Shown: one piece after another, positions 25,501 through 34,377 of the stretch
Layout of the letters: each line of letters opens with the position of its first letter
How positions within the stretch are numbered: the stretch's first letter is position 1
From: Gaetbulibacter_A sp043876815
GTDB taxonomy: Bacteria > Bacteroidota > Bacteroidia > Flavobacteriales > Flavobacteriaceae
DNA length: 64,000 nucleotides
Direction of reading: 5' to 3'
Assembly (NCBI RefSeq): GCF_043876815.1
Contig: NZ_JBAWKA010000001.1
Coordinates: forward strand, 1-64,000
Position numbers and translations under genes: made by a program
Notes under the pieces: model-generated
What the model was told of the DNA's origin: nothing
Seen by the model: the letters and a program-made list of their open reading frames with translations, nothing else
The model's database searches: none

Positions 25501-26430
25501 TTAATTATCATTTATTACAAAAGTTTTTAGCATGCCCTTTTCATCTGCTTTTGGTGTCTCAGAAATTAAAAGATAGTTGCCAGACTCTAAATCTACTTCA
25601 AAATATCCTGTTTTGCCACCCTCACAATTGTTCATTCCGCCCAAAAAAGTAAAGCCTATTGGTGTAGGGGTTCTTAATCCAGTAGGATTCATCCAATTCA
25701 TCCAGTAGACCAAAGAATCAATGTTTGCTGAAGCGTCATATTTAACTAAATTAACATCATGACCAGAAAAATGCTCATGAGGCACTTGGTCAATAAATTC
25801 AACTTTAAACTTATTTTTACCTAATTTAGGTTGGGCGTCAAAAACATATCCATCCGTGCTTGATACACTGATAGTATGATTAGCCTCATCCGGAGAAAAA
25901 TTTGTAGTTTCATCAACTACGGTTATAAACTTCCACATACCATGTGATGTATGCCATTCGCCATTAACAGCCTTAACATAACATTCCATCATATACTTTC
26001 CAGGTTCCAAATGGATACTTGATACTGCTGTTTTACCGGGTGATATTAATCCTGTGCCACCATATCGTTTTACATCATTAAACCAAGCAGGTATTTTGCC
26101 AAATGCGGCCATCGCGCTATCAGTTTTTTCTTCAATTAGAAACTTCAAACCATCTTCAAATGGAGGTAATAAATGGTCTTTGATATCGCTCTCTACAATA
26201 GAGTCAGAAGGTAATTTATCCATTATGAAAAAATGAACTTCGCCAGACAGGTTTTTATAGGCAAATGTATTCCATCCAGATTTTAAAGTGTCTGCTGTCT
26301 GGAAATCCATACCTCTGGTAATAACTTCAATAATGTTGTTTTCTTTTTTTTCAGTTTTACAGGCAATTGTACAAAGCATTAATAAAACTATACCAAAATA
26401 CTGATGATTGATTTTGTTGAGTGTTTTCAT
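25501..26430 (-). CDS. lipoprotein of unknown function (possible cupredoxin-like fold)
   Basis: 309 residues from ATG at 26,430 (a TTG 12 bp upstream is less likely). Lipoprotein signal (YFGIVLLMLCTIAC). The body looks like two similar beta domains, each with GWNTFAYKN or GKNKFKVEF and a later LEPGKYMMECYV or LESGNYLLISET strand, plus WHTSHGMWKF and HEHFSGHDVNL histidine-rich segments. A cupredoxin-like metal-binding fold is possible but not shown. 3' end GCTGTGTGC, 5' end GCGCACAACG, partly complementary. Confidence 0.68.
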   Translation of the reverse strand: MKTLNKINHQYFGIVLLMLCTIACKTEKKENNIIEVITRGMDFQTADTLKSGWNTFAYKNLSGEVHFFIMDKLPSDSIVESDIKDHLLPPFEDGLKFLIEEKTDSAMAAFGKIPAWFNDVKRYGGTGLISPGKTAVSSIHLEPGKYMMECYVKAVNGEWHTSHGMWKFITVVDETTNFSPDEANHTISVSSTDGYVFDAQPKLGKNKFKVEFIDQVPHEHFSGHDVNLVKYDASANIDSLVYWMNWMNPTGLRTPTPIGFTFLGGMNNCEGGKTGYFEVDLESGNYLLISETPKADEKGMLKTFVINDN

Positions 26431-26507
26431 TTTGTTTTTCAATTAGTTAGTATTCTTTAAAGTTACAAAACACATTGTATGTGTGCAATTTTTCGCAAAT
26501 TGCGCAC

Positions 26508-26554
26508 AACGGTTTTGTATAAAAACTGTTTTAATGGATTTTATATGTTGTTGT
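26508..26554 (-). repeat. short (47 bp) attC-like hairpin site
   Basis: AACGG to GTTGT. Arms TTTTGTATAAAAACT and GGATTTTATATG around GTTTTAAT; same class as 691-736 and 39,129-39,173. Confidence 0.72.
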
Positions 26555-26564
26555 AAACCGTTTG

Positions 26565-28058
26565 CTATTTTTCTTTAGCCCATTGGGGTAAGTCAATTGA
26601 CATTTCAATCTGTGGTAGACTTTCATAACAAGACTCTTCAATCTTTTTATCCGGTTCATGATAAAAACCATTTATTATTTCTTTCCAACAATTTCGTTCT
26701 CTATGTGATGGTGGACCATGTGCCATTCCAGGCGTTTTTGATATTTGAACTCTTGTAAACCAAGGAATATGAGATTCGGCTTGGGCACGGTTAGAGGTTG
26801 GATCATGTTCACCGTATAAGATTAAAGTAGGTATGTCACTTTTAAAGGGTTTCATCAATGTTGAGTCGGTAACTTTAGTCAACCAGTAATCACATTCTGT
26901 AGTAAACCATGGTACTTCAGAAAATGCAGGAGGTAGACCTTCTCCAAATTTTTCTTGTCTGGCTTGGTCACCGGGATAGTAGTGGTCATAACATTCAACA
27001 CAAGTGCTCATGCCCGAGTTGAATCACGTGGAGGGGCTTCCGTATTCATACTCTATAAGTTTTTTTATAAAGCCCAAATCCCGATTTGCAAATGCATGCA
27101 AAACAGCAGGCAAATGTATGATTTCGTTCTCATAAAATAGTTGATGATAAATAAATGTGACAAATTCGTGTGAGTTAAATGTGAAGTTGGGAAATTCAAA
27201 TTCATCCTGTGAAACTTCAATGGTTAATGGCTCTTCTTTTAACCAATTATAAGTATCATAGAATGCTTGCTCAATGTTTGGAAAACGAGCATTACAATCT
27301 TTATTTTGTTTACATCTGTTGGCAACATCTTGCAAAGCATTATGCATAGCACGCCTATCGTATTTCAGGAAATCCATCATGTTTAAATCGGCTCCATTAG
27401 AAATAACTACCGAATTGATTTCTTCGGGATATAGGCGCATGGCCATTCTTGCATGGGGTACACCGTAAGATCCACCAAAAATATTCCATTTATCATATCC
27501 TAATACATTCATTAAATCATGAACATCCTGAGCTATGGTTACGGAGTTATATTGATTGATATCGATACCGTCTAGCTTTAGAGAGCTGCGACAAGCCAGC
27601 ATAGCGCCTTTATACATGAGTCTTTCTTCCTCCAGACTGAGGTCCATAGAACTGATAATAGCCCTTGCTGTCCTTTGCTCTTTGCACATTTCGGGATCTG
27701 ACAAACCTGTTCCCCTGGGGTCAAACACGATAAAAGTATGATCGCTTGGCATTATAGAATGAACAATAGGAAGAACACGGTTTGCTACAGGCGGCACGCC
27801 CGGCCCTCCCGGCATTAACACTATGGGATTAGGCTTTGGGTTTTCAGGCTCTATCACGCTAAACATGATTTCAAGCATTCTGCCACCTACCACCTCCCTG
27901 TTCTCAGGCACTTTAAGTTTTCCGCACCAAATACTTTCAGCCTTAATCTTTGATATATCAAATGGGCAATCGCACTTTTCAAAGGTGGGTGTTTGTCCAA
28001 ACAAATTCAAAAAGGGCAAAACAAAAATGATAAGCGATATGAATAATTTAAATTTCAT
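26565..28058 (-). pseudogene. alpha/beta hydrolase (TAP-like peptidase type) with in-frame TGA
   Basis: One reading frame from ATG at 28,058 to 26,565 interrupted by a single TGA at 27,024-27,026. Upstream: signal peptide (KFKLFISLIIFVLPFLNLFG), GGPGVPP oxyanion loop, FDPRGTGLSDPE, nucleophile FGGSYGVPHA. Downstream, after the stop: FNSGM, then STCVECYD, LILYGEHDPTSN (acid) and GMAHGPP (His). The two halves are colinear with the TAP/SCO7095-type peptidases (about 500 residues), so the stop removes the Asp and His of the triad. CGA to TGA is the likely change. 5' boundary GGTTTTCAACA pairs with GTTGTAAACC apart from one base. Confidence 0.85.
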
Positions 28059-28071
28059 TCCAATGGTTTTC

Positions 28072-28193
28072 AACAATATTTTTGTGTAAAGCAGTGTTGC
28101 GTTGGTTGAAACTAAGATAGTAAAAAGAGGGAACTTTGGCTAGCGAGTGGATTCAGAAGTGAATACAAGAAGAAATGGGCGTTATACGGTTTT
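28072..28193 (-). repeat. attC-like site, diverged (about 122 bp)
   Basis: AACA core after GGTTTTC, TTGCGTTGG arm, GGCGTTATACGG arm; ends GTTTTGGCAAC. The central palindrome is lost (GAAGTGAATACAAGAAG). Confidence 0.6.
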
Positions 28194-28206
28194 GGCAACT
28201 GGGTTT

Positions 28207-29859
28207 CTATCTTATCAATGAGAAATGGCCAGAAAAAGACCGCCCGTCACCAAGGTCAGTTATAAACCAATAATCATTTGACATCATTTGCTTACCATTA
28301 TACAACCCATTCCATCCTATGTCATATGCTGATAGTGCCACTAATAATTTTCCAAACCTATCAAAAATTAATGTCATTGAATTAGGGAAATTAACTATTC
28401 CATTAATTTGCCAAAAATCATTATAACCATCATTATTTGGCGTAAAAAACTTTGGATAACCAATTATGTCTAAACAACTATTAAAATTTGGATGAGATGG
28501 CTCTAAACATTCACCGCAACTATCAAAAACTGAAAAACCATTTGGAACTTCAGCGCAATCAAAGCAGCTATTAAAATTTGGATCAGATGGTTCTAAACAT
28601 TTACCACAATCATCCATCAGAGCATTTCCATTTGGTGTTCCTGCACAATCACAATCCAAAACTTCAATTGAAAAAACACCAATCTTACATTCATCATTTT
28701 CAAGCGAAAAAATTAATTCATGAATACCTAAACCAGCAATTTCAGGATAAAATCGATTATTCTGAATCCCTGGCCCGCTCCATTCGCCAGTTTGGTTGTC
28801 CTGACTTACCGCTAAATAAATTGGATTATCTAATCCACAAATTGTTTGTTCAGGCAGGTATGTTAGGGTAATTTCTTCGATGGGTTTGATCTGAATAAGC
28901 TGGCAATCTTGAAGGGTTAAACCGCATCCTGCATCAACAATTAAACATATTTCTGCTGTTCCGGTATTTCCATTAGGAATAGGCTTTACGGTAATTGTGG
29001 AAGTACCTTGACCAGAAGATATTTCTAAATCACCATTAATTTGCCAAAAATATTCGAATACGATTCCTTTTAAGTTTACTGTATATGAAATTTCTGAAAT
29101 TGATTGACAAAGAGTAGTGTCCCCGATTATTTTAATTTCGTCTACACCAATACCGTCACTTATCCATTTAGGGTCACTAGCGTCAATGCCTACTGAAGTT
29201 CCTAGTCTTAAATCATGCCCATTTCCAGAATCGTCTTTTGCAAACTGGCTTGGACTTCCATCGTTGAAATGGTACAACGCATAGGTATCTGAATCAATAG
29301 AAAATTCGCAGCCAGAAGCATCGTAAAAATCGCCAATATATCTGGCGTTTGACGATATCCGTAATTCATCAATGGTTATGTTACCATTAAATAAAGTTTC
29401 TTGACCGCCAATTGAAAAGGGACCATTTAGAACAGTTGTTTGTCCATTGTAAATGAAAATTCGTTCCCCTTCTAAATAGACATATATTTTTGCTTCATGC
29501 TTCACTAATGCAATGTGATACCATACTTCTTCACTCAAAACTGAGTTAGTCTGGAACAGATAATTTCCATCCCAGAATTCCAATTTTTTTCCAATTCCAT
29601 AATCAGTACCAAACCAAGGAGTCCAACCCCCTTCATTAAAATTGAATATTGTTTCCCACTCGACAGTCAAATCGTGAAACTTCATGTAAAACTCAAAAGT
29701 GTAATCACTAGGCAAGTTAATATCAGCCATAGCATAATCGTTAACTCCGTCAAAGTATAATGCGGAGGTTTGCGAAAAACTATAATTACCAAAAAGGGGT
29801 AAGCTAATAAGGAAACATGTTCGCACAAGATTAGAATGATAAATTTGTGATTTGATCAT
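28207..29859 (-). CDS. T9SS-exported LamG-domain protein with gliding-type C-terminal sorting domain
   Basis: 550 residues from ATG at 29,859, which gives a signal peptide (LVRTCFLISLPLFGNYSFSQ); the frame is open to 29,937. LamG/concanavalin-like domain (LYFDGVNDYAM, YTFEFYMKF, WYHIALVKHEAKIYVYL, ITIDELRISSNARY), Ig/PKD-like beta domain, then two near-identical Cys-rich units (DSCGECLEPSHPNFNSC and DDCGKCLEPSDPNFNSC) and the type-B sorting domain (YPKFFTPNNDGYNDFWQ, DRFGKLL, GWNGLYNGKQM). Secreted by the type IX system to the surface; likely polysaccharide binding. It is the largest intact cassette gene here. The 3' core GTTTTGGCAAC and 5' GTTGCCAAGG pair partly. Confidence 0.85.
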   Translation of the reverse strand: MIKSQIYHSNLVRTCFLISLPLFGNYSFSQTSALYFDGVNDYAMADINLPSDYTFEFYMKFHDLTVEWETIFNFNEGGWTPWFGTDYGIGKKLEFWDGNYLFQTNSVLSEEVWYHIALVKHEAKIYVYLEGERIFIYNGQTTVLNGPFSIGGQETLFNGNITIDELRISSNARYIGDFYDASGCEFSIDSDTYALYHFNDGSPSQFAKDDSGNGHDLRLGTSVGIDASDPKWISDGIGVDEIKIIGDTTLCQSISEISYTVNLKGIVFEYFWQINGDLEISSGQGTSTITVKPIPNGNTGTAEICLIVDAGCGLTLQDCQLIQIKPIEEITLTYLPEQTICGLDNPIYLAVSQDNQTGEWSGPGIQNNRFYPEIAGLGIHELIFSLENDECKIGVFSIEVLDCDCAGTPNGNALMDDCGKCLEPSDPNFNSCFDCAEVPNGFSVFDSCGECLEPSHPNFNSCLDIIGYPKFFTPNNDGYNDFWQINGIVNFPNSMTLIFDRFGKLLVALSAYDIGWNGLYNGKQMMSNDYWFITDLGDGRSFSGHFSLIR

Positions 29860-29957
29860 CCAATTTTCTTTTAAATTTATTTTGAACTGTTTCATGACTC
29901 CTTGATATTTTTTCCAAAAAGATTGAAAGTTTTCCAAGTCATTTTTAGCTTGTTGCC

Positions 29958-30082
29958 AAGGTTTATGTATATGGAAAGTTGCGTGTTTGTGTGCGAGGAT
30001 TTTCCGAAGGAAAATCAGAAGCTAGCAAACGAGCAACTAACATTGGTTTAGCTAAAACTAGCAATTTTTTATATACGGTGTG
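29958..30082 (-). repeat. attC-like site, variant C (125 bp)
   Basis: AAGG replaces AACG; ATATGGAAAGTTGCGTG arm; GAGGATTTTCCgaaGGAAAATC; AATTTTTTATATAC arm; final core GTGTGC (GTT changed to GTG). Confidence 0.78.
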
Positions 30083-30090
30083 TGCTTTCC

Positions 30091-30852
30091 TTATTTTATA
30101 TTCAGTTCTTGATTAATCATTTCAGTCAATGATTTGGCTTTATTTTTTAATTCTTGAGTAATATTTATTCCTAATGATTTTCTTGAGATATTATTTCTTA
30201 AATTGTTTCTGCCTAAATTAGATTCTATCTTTTTTATTAATGCTATTTTTCTTGCCTCCTCGTTTTCTAAAAAAGGAAGTGTACGATTTTTACTTTGACC
30301 CAAAATAGGATTGATCTCATAGTCATCTGTAACAAACCAAAAATCATCATCATTTGTTGAACGTTTTTCATCATAGTCTATATACAAATTGAACCTGTAA
30401 AGTTCTTCTGAATAATAGTTGTTGATAGCATCATTTAATTCTTTAGAACCTAATTGATTCGCCAGTCCCGAATTTTTTAACTTTTGGTATGTTTGGTCAG
30501 AAATTTTATAATCGTTGAAATAACTTGTTATTGTTAAAACAATGGAATCGATTGGAAGAGTTTGATAATTTTTATTCTCAAAAACCTTTGAATTGTTTTC
30601 TATTTGCTCATTTAAGTTTTTAATGATTACATCAAATCGTTTTGTGTCATTATTCAAATCCACCATTATACCTTTTAAGTAGGTACTGATTGTTGCATTT
30701 TCCTTTCTTTTTTCATTCCAATTATTTATTTGAAGTGCGATTAGAATTCCAAGAACTACGAGAACTATTTCTCCGATAGCATATTTTAAATACTTTCCAG
30801 TTTTGCCTTTTAAAAGTAAATCTTGTCTAATTTTTCTAAAGAATTTTATCAT
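30091..30852 (-). CDS. DUF6090-like membrane-anchored cassette protein
   Basis: 253 residues from ATG at 30,852; the longer frame to 30,879 starts in the cassette leader. Same N-tail and helix (YAIGEIVLVVLGILIALQIN). The C-terminus has LGRNNLRNNISRKSLGIN, close to LGRNYLRNAITRSEFGLN in the gene at 31,033, so these two are one subfamily with DDDFWFVTDDYE versus DAVFWLYNDQYE. TAA stop within the TTATTTT box. Confidence 0.83.
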   Translation of the reverse strand: MIKFFRKIRQDLLLKGKTGKYLKYAIGEIVLVVLGILIALQINNWNEKRKENATISTYLKGIMVDLNNDTKRFDVIIKNLNEQIENNSKVFENKNYQTLPIDSIVLTITSYFNDYKISDQTYQKLKNSGLANQLGSKELNDAINNYYSEELYRFNLYIDYDEKRSTNDDDFWFVTDDYEINPILGQSKNRTLPFLENEEARKIALIKKIESNLGRNNLRNNISRKSLGINITQELKNKAKSLTEMINQELNIK

Positions 30853-30879
30853 TGTTAGCGGTTTGGCATAATGAAGCAC

Positions 30880-31026
30880 AACGTTCTCGTATAAGGTTTG
30901 TTGCGGGTTTAAGTAACCAATTTAGCAAATAAAAACGAACCCTAGGAAAATCCCTGTCTGCCAATAGGTAGACGCAGGATTTTCTGATAAGCGAGAACCT
31001 AAGCACTGAATTATACGCGATGTTGT
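30880..31026 (-). repeat. attC-like site with REP-like insertion in its loop (147 bp)
   Basis: AACG to GTTGT. The centre AAAATCC / GCAGGATTTT is split by CTGTCTGCCaataGGTAGAC at 30,954-30,973, a palindromic insertion exactly in the loop. Without it the length is the standard 125-127 bp. Confidence 0.83.
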
Positions 31027-31032
31027 AACACG

Positions 31033-31788
31033 TTATTTTTTACTGATTTCTATTAATCTTACTAGATTTTCTGCTTTTGACTTAATTCCTCTTACTAAAT
31101 TAAGACCAAATTCACTTCTAGTAATTGCATTTCTCAAATAGTTTCTTCCCAAAGTAGATTCTACAAGTTTTATTAGTGCTTCCTTTCTTTTATTGGAATC
31201 ATCTTTGTAAGGGATAGATGATGTTATTTTAAATTCGTTACTAAATCCAGATTCGTATTGGTCATTATAAAGCCAAAATACTGCATCTCTTTGGGACAAT
31301 TCTTTGTCCCAATTAATAAGATAATCGTAGTGTGATAATGAAACATTATAATAATAATTAACAGCCTGATTAATTTCAGCGTTTCCCAATATTTCTTGAA
31401 GCCCTGTATTTTTAATCTTTTCAAAAGTTTGACTAGAGGTTCTGTTTAAATTCCAAAACCTTAACATAAGTTCAGCAATTGAATCTATTTCTAATTCTTT
31501 ATAGTCATCATTTATTAAAAGCCGACGATGGTTCTCAATCCCTTTTTCAAATACCTCAATATTATGCTCATATTCGGTAATATCAGATTTCAAGTCAGAT
31601 ACAATACTTAACAAATATTCACTGACTTGATTTTTTACAATCCTTTTTTGGTTCCAATTGTTTATGCTTAATGCAATCAAAATTCCGATTACCACTAATA
31701 TAATTTCACCAATGGCATATTTTAAATACTTTCCAGTTTTATTTTTTTCCATAAGGTCATAACGTATTTTTCTAAAGAATTTTATCAT
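31033..31788 (-). CDS. DUF6090-like membrane-anchored cassette protein
   Basis: 251 residues: FFRKIRYDLMEKNKTGK tail identical in start to the gene at 45,114, helix YAIGEIILVVIGILIALSIN, variable part with IKNTGLQEILGNAEINQ and an aromatic segment (YYNVSLSHYDYLINWD). Stop TAA at 31,033-31,035 in GTTATTTT. Its 5' boundary has lost its attC: only 42 bp separate it from the next DUF6090-like gene. Confidence 0.82.
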   Translation of the reverse strand: MIKFFRKIRYDLMEKNKTGKYLKYAIGEIILVVIGILIALSINNWNQKRIVKNQVSEYLLSIVSDLKSDITEYEHNIEVFEKGIENHRRLLINDDYKELEIDSIAELMLRFWNLNRTSSQTFEKIKNTGLQEILGNAEINQAVNYYYNVSLSHYDYLINWDKELSQRDAVFWLYNDQYESGFSNEFKITSSIPYKDDSNKRKEALIKLVESTLGRNYLRNAITRSEFGLNLVRGIKSKAENLVRLIEISKK

Positions 31789-31830
31789 TGGTTAGCGGTT
31801 TGTGCCTTCATTATTTTACAACTTGATTTC

Positions 31831-32565
31831 TCAATTTAAAAGTTCAATTGTTTTATCAATATCCTTTATGATCCAACCTAACCAACGGACATCTACTTCT
31901 GTGCTTACAAATATATCTTTAAGCTTCACATACGTTTCTTTCTTTTTTAAAAAGGAAATATATTCTTCGTCCGACAAATCATAATCTGGGTGCTTTAATA
32001 AACCATTTTCCTCATCCAAAATACTGAAACTATTAAGATATAAGAAAAGAGTTCTGTTTTCTTGCTTCCATATAGTATTGATTTTTCTGGCCTCTTTGTA
32101 CTCTTCTAATAAAGTCTCGTATTTAGCTAACAAATTACTCTCTTCTGAATTCAATAGTTTTAATAAGCCCGCAGATTTGGCTGAGTTCATTCTCGATTCA
32201 TCAATCGAAAAAGATTTAATTGGCATCATTTCAACTGCATATTTTCTGATTGTGTCTATAGGTAATTGGGTGTTTTCACCTGCTGATATATTTAATATCT
32301 CTATAACTTTCCTACCACATTCTTCGGTATAAGCTTTATAGTATTTGAAGAATTCTTTATTGTCATATAGTTCTGCTTTGAGTTCTGTTTTTAGGTTTTT
32401 TCTTTCCTGTGCATTAACCTTTTCTTGATTAAGGTTATTTAACCACAGTGCAATTAAAATCCCAACTACCACAAGTATAATTTCTCCAATAGCGTAAAGT
32501 AGATAGTTACTAAATTTATTTTTCGCGAGCAGTTTTTGTCTAATTTTTCTAAAGAATTTTATCAT
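31831..32565 (-). CDS. DUF6090-like membrane-anchored cassette protein
   Basis: 244 residues with a diverged anchor: KNKFSNYLLYAIGEI, ILVVVGILIALWLNNLNQ. Variable region contains SAKSAGLLKLLNSEESN and LDEENGLLKHPDYDLSDEEY. 5' leader starts TTGGTTAGTGGTTGGTCATTAA, the family's leader, but the AACG core and attC beyond are decayed. Confidence 0.8.
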   Translation of the reverse strand: MIKFFRKIRQKLLAKNKFSNYLLYAIGEIILVVVGILIALWLNNLNQEKVNAQERKNLKTELKAELYDNKEFFKYYKAYTEECGRKVIEILNISAGENTQLPIDTIRKYAVEMMPIKSFSIDESRMNSAKSAGLLKLLNSEESNLLAKYETLLEEYKEARKINTIWKQENRTLFLYLNSFSILDEENGLLKHPDYDLSDEEYISFLKKKETYVKLKDIFVSTEVDVRWLGWIIKDIDKTIELLN

Positions 32566-32579
32566 TGGTTAGTGGTTGG

Positions 32580-32680
32580 TCATTAAGAAGTAAACCGAAG
32601 ATAGCAAATTTGCGAGGATTTTCCGTATAGAAAATGAGAGAAGCAAAAGACTATACCTGTAAGTTGATGCAACTCTCGGT
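32580..32680 (-). repeat. decayed attC remnant
   Basis: Only AAACCGAAGATAGCAAAT, GCGAGGATTTTCCG and AGAAGCAAAAGACTATAC recall an attC; no cores can be placed. Confidence 0.4.
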
Positions 32681-32732
32681 TAAAATTATAACAAATGCTC
32701 GTAAATATTTGTTGTTTTGAAAACCTTGGCGC

Positions 32733-32920
32733 CTACTTTACCAATACACCCTTAACCTCCATCAGAGGAATAGGTGGTAAAGCCTTTGTGTTAATACTAT
32801 TTATTCTGAAGAGATAGGTTTTATCGAACATCGTATTCTTGATAAAAAAAGAGACTTTAAATGGTTATTCAAAGCAAAGAGTTCTTCGGTCATGAGCTCG
32901 ATCTTCACATAGCTTTATTT
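32733..32920 (-). pseudogene. remnant of the integrase-adjacent 131-residue gene
   Basis: About 188 bp clearly homologous to 49,853-50,041, the 3' part of the small gene beside the integrase. Shared stretches include AAGCCTTTGTRTTAATACT, AGATAGGTTTTATCGAACA and GGTCATGAGCTCGATCTT. A one-base deletion near 32,864 breaks the frame and the 5' half is missing. It lies inside the array, 17 kb from its parent, in the same orientation, followed by an attC-like site. Confidence 0.82.
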
Positions 32921-32944
32921 TAGATCACTCACAATGGTAAATTG

Positions 32945-33059
32945 TATGAGTAGTGGCAGACTTTGTGGCACTTTCATGTCAAACCGCGATGACGTTTGGG
33001 CGGGCTACTACCCCTGATATGTATCACTTTTTCTGCCATTACTTATACAAAATGTTGTG
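32945..33059 (-). repeat. attC-like site, diverged
   Basis: Arms TTGTATGAGTAGTGGCAG and CTGCCATTACTTATACAA pair well; interior unlike the other sites (GTCAAACCGCGATGACG). Ends GTTGTGACAC, the 3' core of the cassette at 33,081. Confidence 0.65.
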
Positions 33060-33080
33060 ACACTTTGGTAAAATCAATTA

Positions 33081-34094
33081 TTATTGAAGATATTCTTTGA
33101 AAAAATCAGCTTGAGCTTTACTGGTTTGGTCAAACAACGGACTTGGATAGTAAAGTAATCCGAAATGCCCGCCATCAATTTCAATCATTTTTTTTGGTTG
33201 AGGTGCGATTTCAAATGCGTGCCTTGCTACATTAGAATTAGCTCCTTCCATTTCATCATTATGAGCAATCATCATTAAAAGGGCGGCTTTAATATATGGA
33301 ATGCATAGTACAGAATTAAATTTAGTGGGGACATTTGGTGTAACGTAAGTAGCATTATTGATCCAACCAGTATTATATCTGGTTCCATATTCTATAAACC
33401 ACCTATAGGCAGTTAAAGGTTTCAACAATGACGGAATACTTTGCTGATCAAAGGAGACAATGGGCATTGGTCCTAAAGTCGTTTCAGGAGTTCCTTCAAC
33501 ATTTCCATGAAGGAAAGTCTCCTTAATTGATTGAAACAGTTTTCCGTCCGGATCAGGCTGTGGTAATTCTCTTCCACATGCTGGGACCTGGACAACAACC
33601 GTTTTAACCCGATGATCCATTGCGGCTACAACAATAACTTCGTCACCACTCATACTATCTCCCCACAACCCGATTTTTGTCCTATCAATTTCTGGTAAGG
33701 TTATTACAAAATCTATGGCATCCCGATATCCACGTGCCTGGGTCCATCTATTAAGCTGTTGTCTCGGTTCGCCATCGCTAATACCGAGGTTTCGATGATC
33801 GTACAATAACACGGCAAAACCAGCTTTACTGAAAACTTCTGCATACCGATCGGCAACCATTCCGTTAATAGTTGCGGAATATCCGTGTGCCATGATAATA
33901 ACAGGTAATTTTTTTGAGCTAATTCCAGGTGTGTATAACCTTCCCCGGAGTATCACATCATCAGATCGGAATTCAATCGATTTAAACATTGGTTTATTCA
34001 TAGATTTATTCATGTTAAACGTATCATTATTTTGAGCAGGAAGTATAATGGTCAGTAAAAGCAGAATACTGGTTTTTATTATTTTCAGAAACAT
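33081..34094 (-). CDS. secreted alpha/beta hydrolase (X-Pro peptidase/dienelactone hydrolase type)
   Basis: 337 residues from ATG at 34,094, which begins a signal peptide (IIKTSILLLLTIILPAQ); the frame is open to 34,166. PVIIMAHGYSATING (oxyanion), LLYDHRNLGISDGEPR, nucleophile GLWGDSMSGDEV (Ser), MMIAHNDEMEG (acid) and DGGHFGLLYYP (His): complete triad in order. Related to hydrolases of the YcjY/DUF1100 group; substrate unknown. Ends GTTGTGACAC and GTATCACAACG pair with one mismatch. Confidence 0.85.
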   Translation of the reverse strand: MFLKIIKTSILLLLTIILPAQNNDTFNMNKSMNKPMFKSIEFRSDDVILRGRLYTPGISSKKLPVIIMAHGYSATINGMVADRYAEVFSKAGFAVLLYDHRNLGISDGEPRQQLNRWTQARGYRDAIDFVITLPEIDRTKIGLWGDSMSGDEVIVVAAMDHRVKTVVVQVPACGRELPQPDPDGKLFQSIKETFLHGNVEGTPETTLGPMPIVSFDQQSIPSLLKPLTAYRWFIEYGTRYNTGWINNATYVTPNVPTKFNSVLCIPYIKAALLMMIAHNDEMEGANSNVARHAFEIAPQPKKMIEIDGGHFGLLYYPSPLFDQTSKAQADFFKEYLQ

Positions 34095-34223
34095 GTTTGC
34101 TGTATTTATTTTTTTATCCTTACTGCTTACTTTGTTTGGCTCGTTATCTCTGCTTCGGTCCTCCACGATAAGATAACTTAAATCATCTCTTCATAAACAT
34201 TGCTGATTCAATGAATGTATCAC

Positions 34224-34348
34224 AACGGTTTGGCTATGATTCCGTTGCGAGGAAATTCGTAAGAATTTCGGAGTAGGAATCGAGCCAAGTTAAATATACA
34301 GTTTTTTGGTTTAGCATTTAGCGAGCAATGGATTATAGCCGGTGTTGT
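34224..34348 (-). repeat. attC-like site (125 bp)
   Basis: AACGG to GTTGT; arms GGCTATGATT and GGATTATAGCC; inner AAATTCgtaaGAATTT. Confidence 0.8.
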
Positions 34349-34377
34349 AGGACGTTTATAGGCTTTTGTGGTTATTT

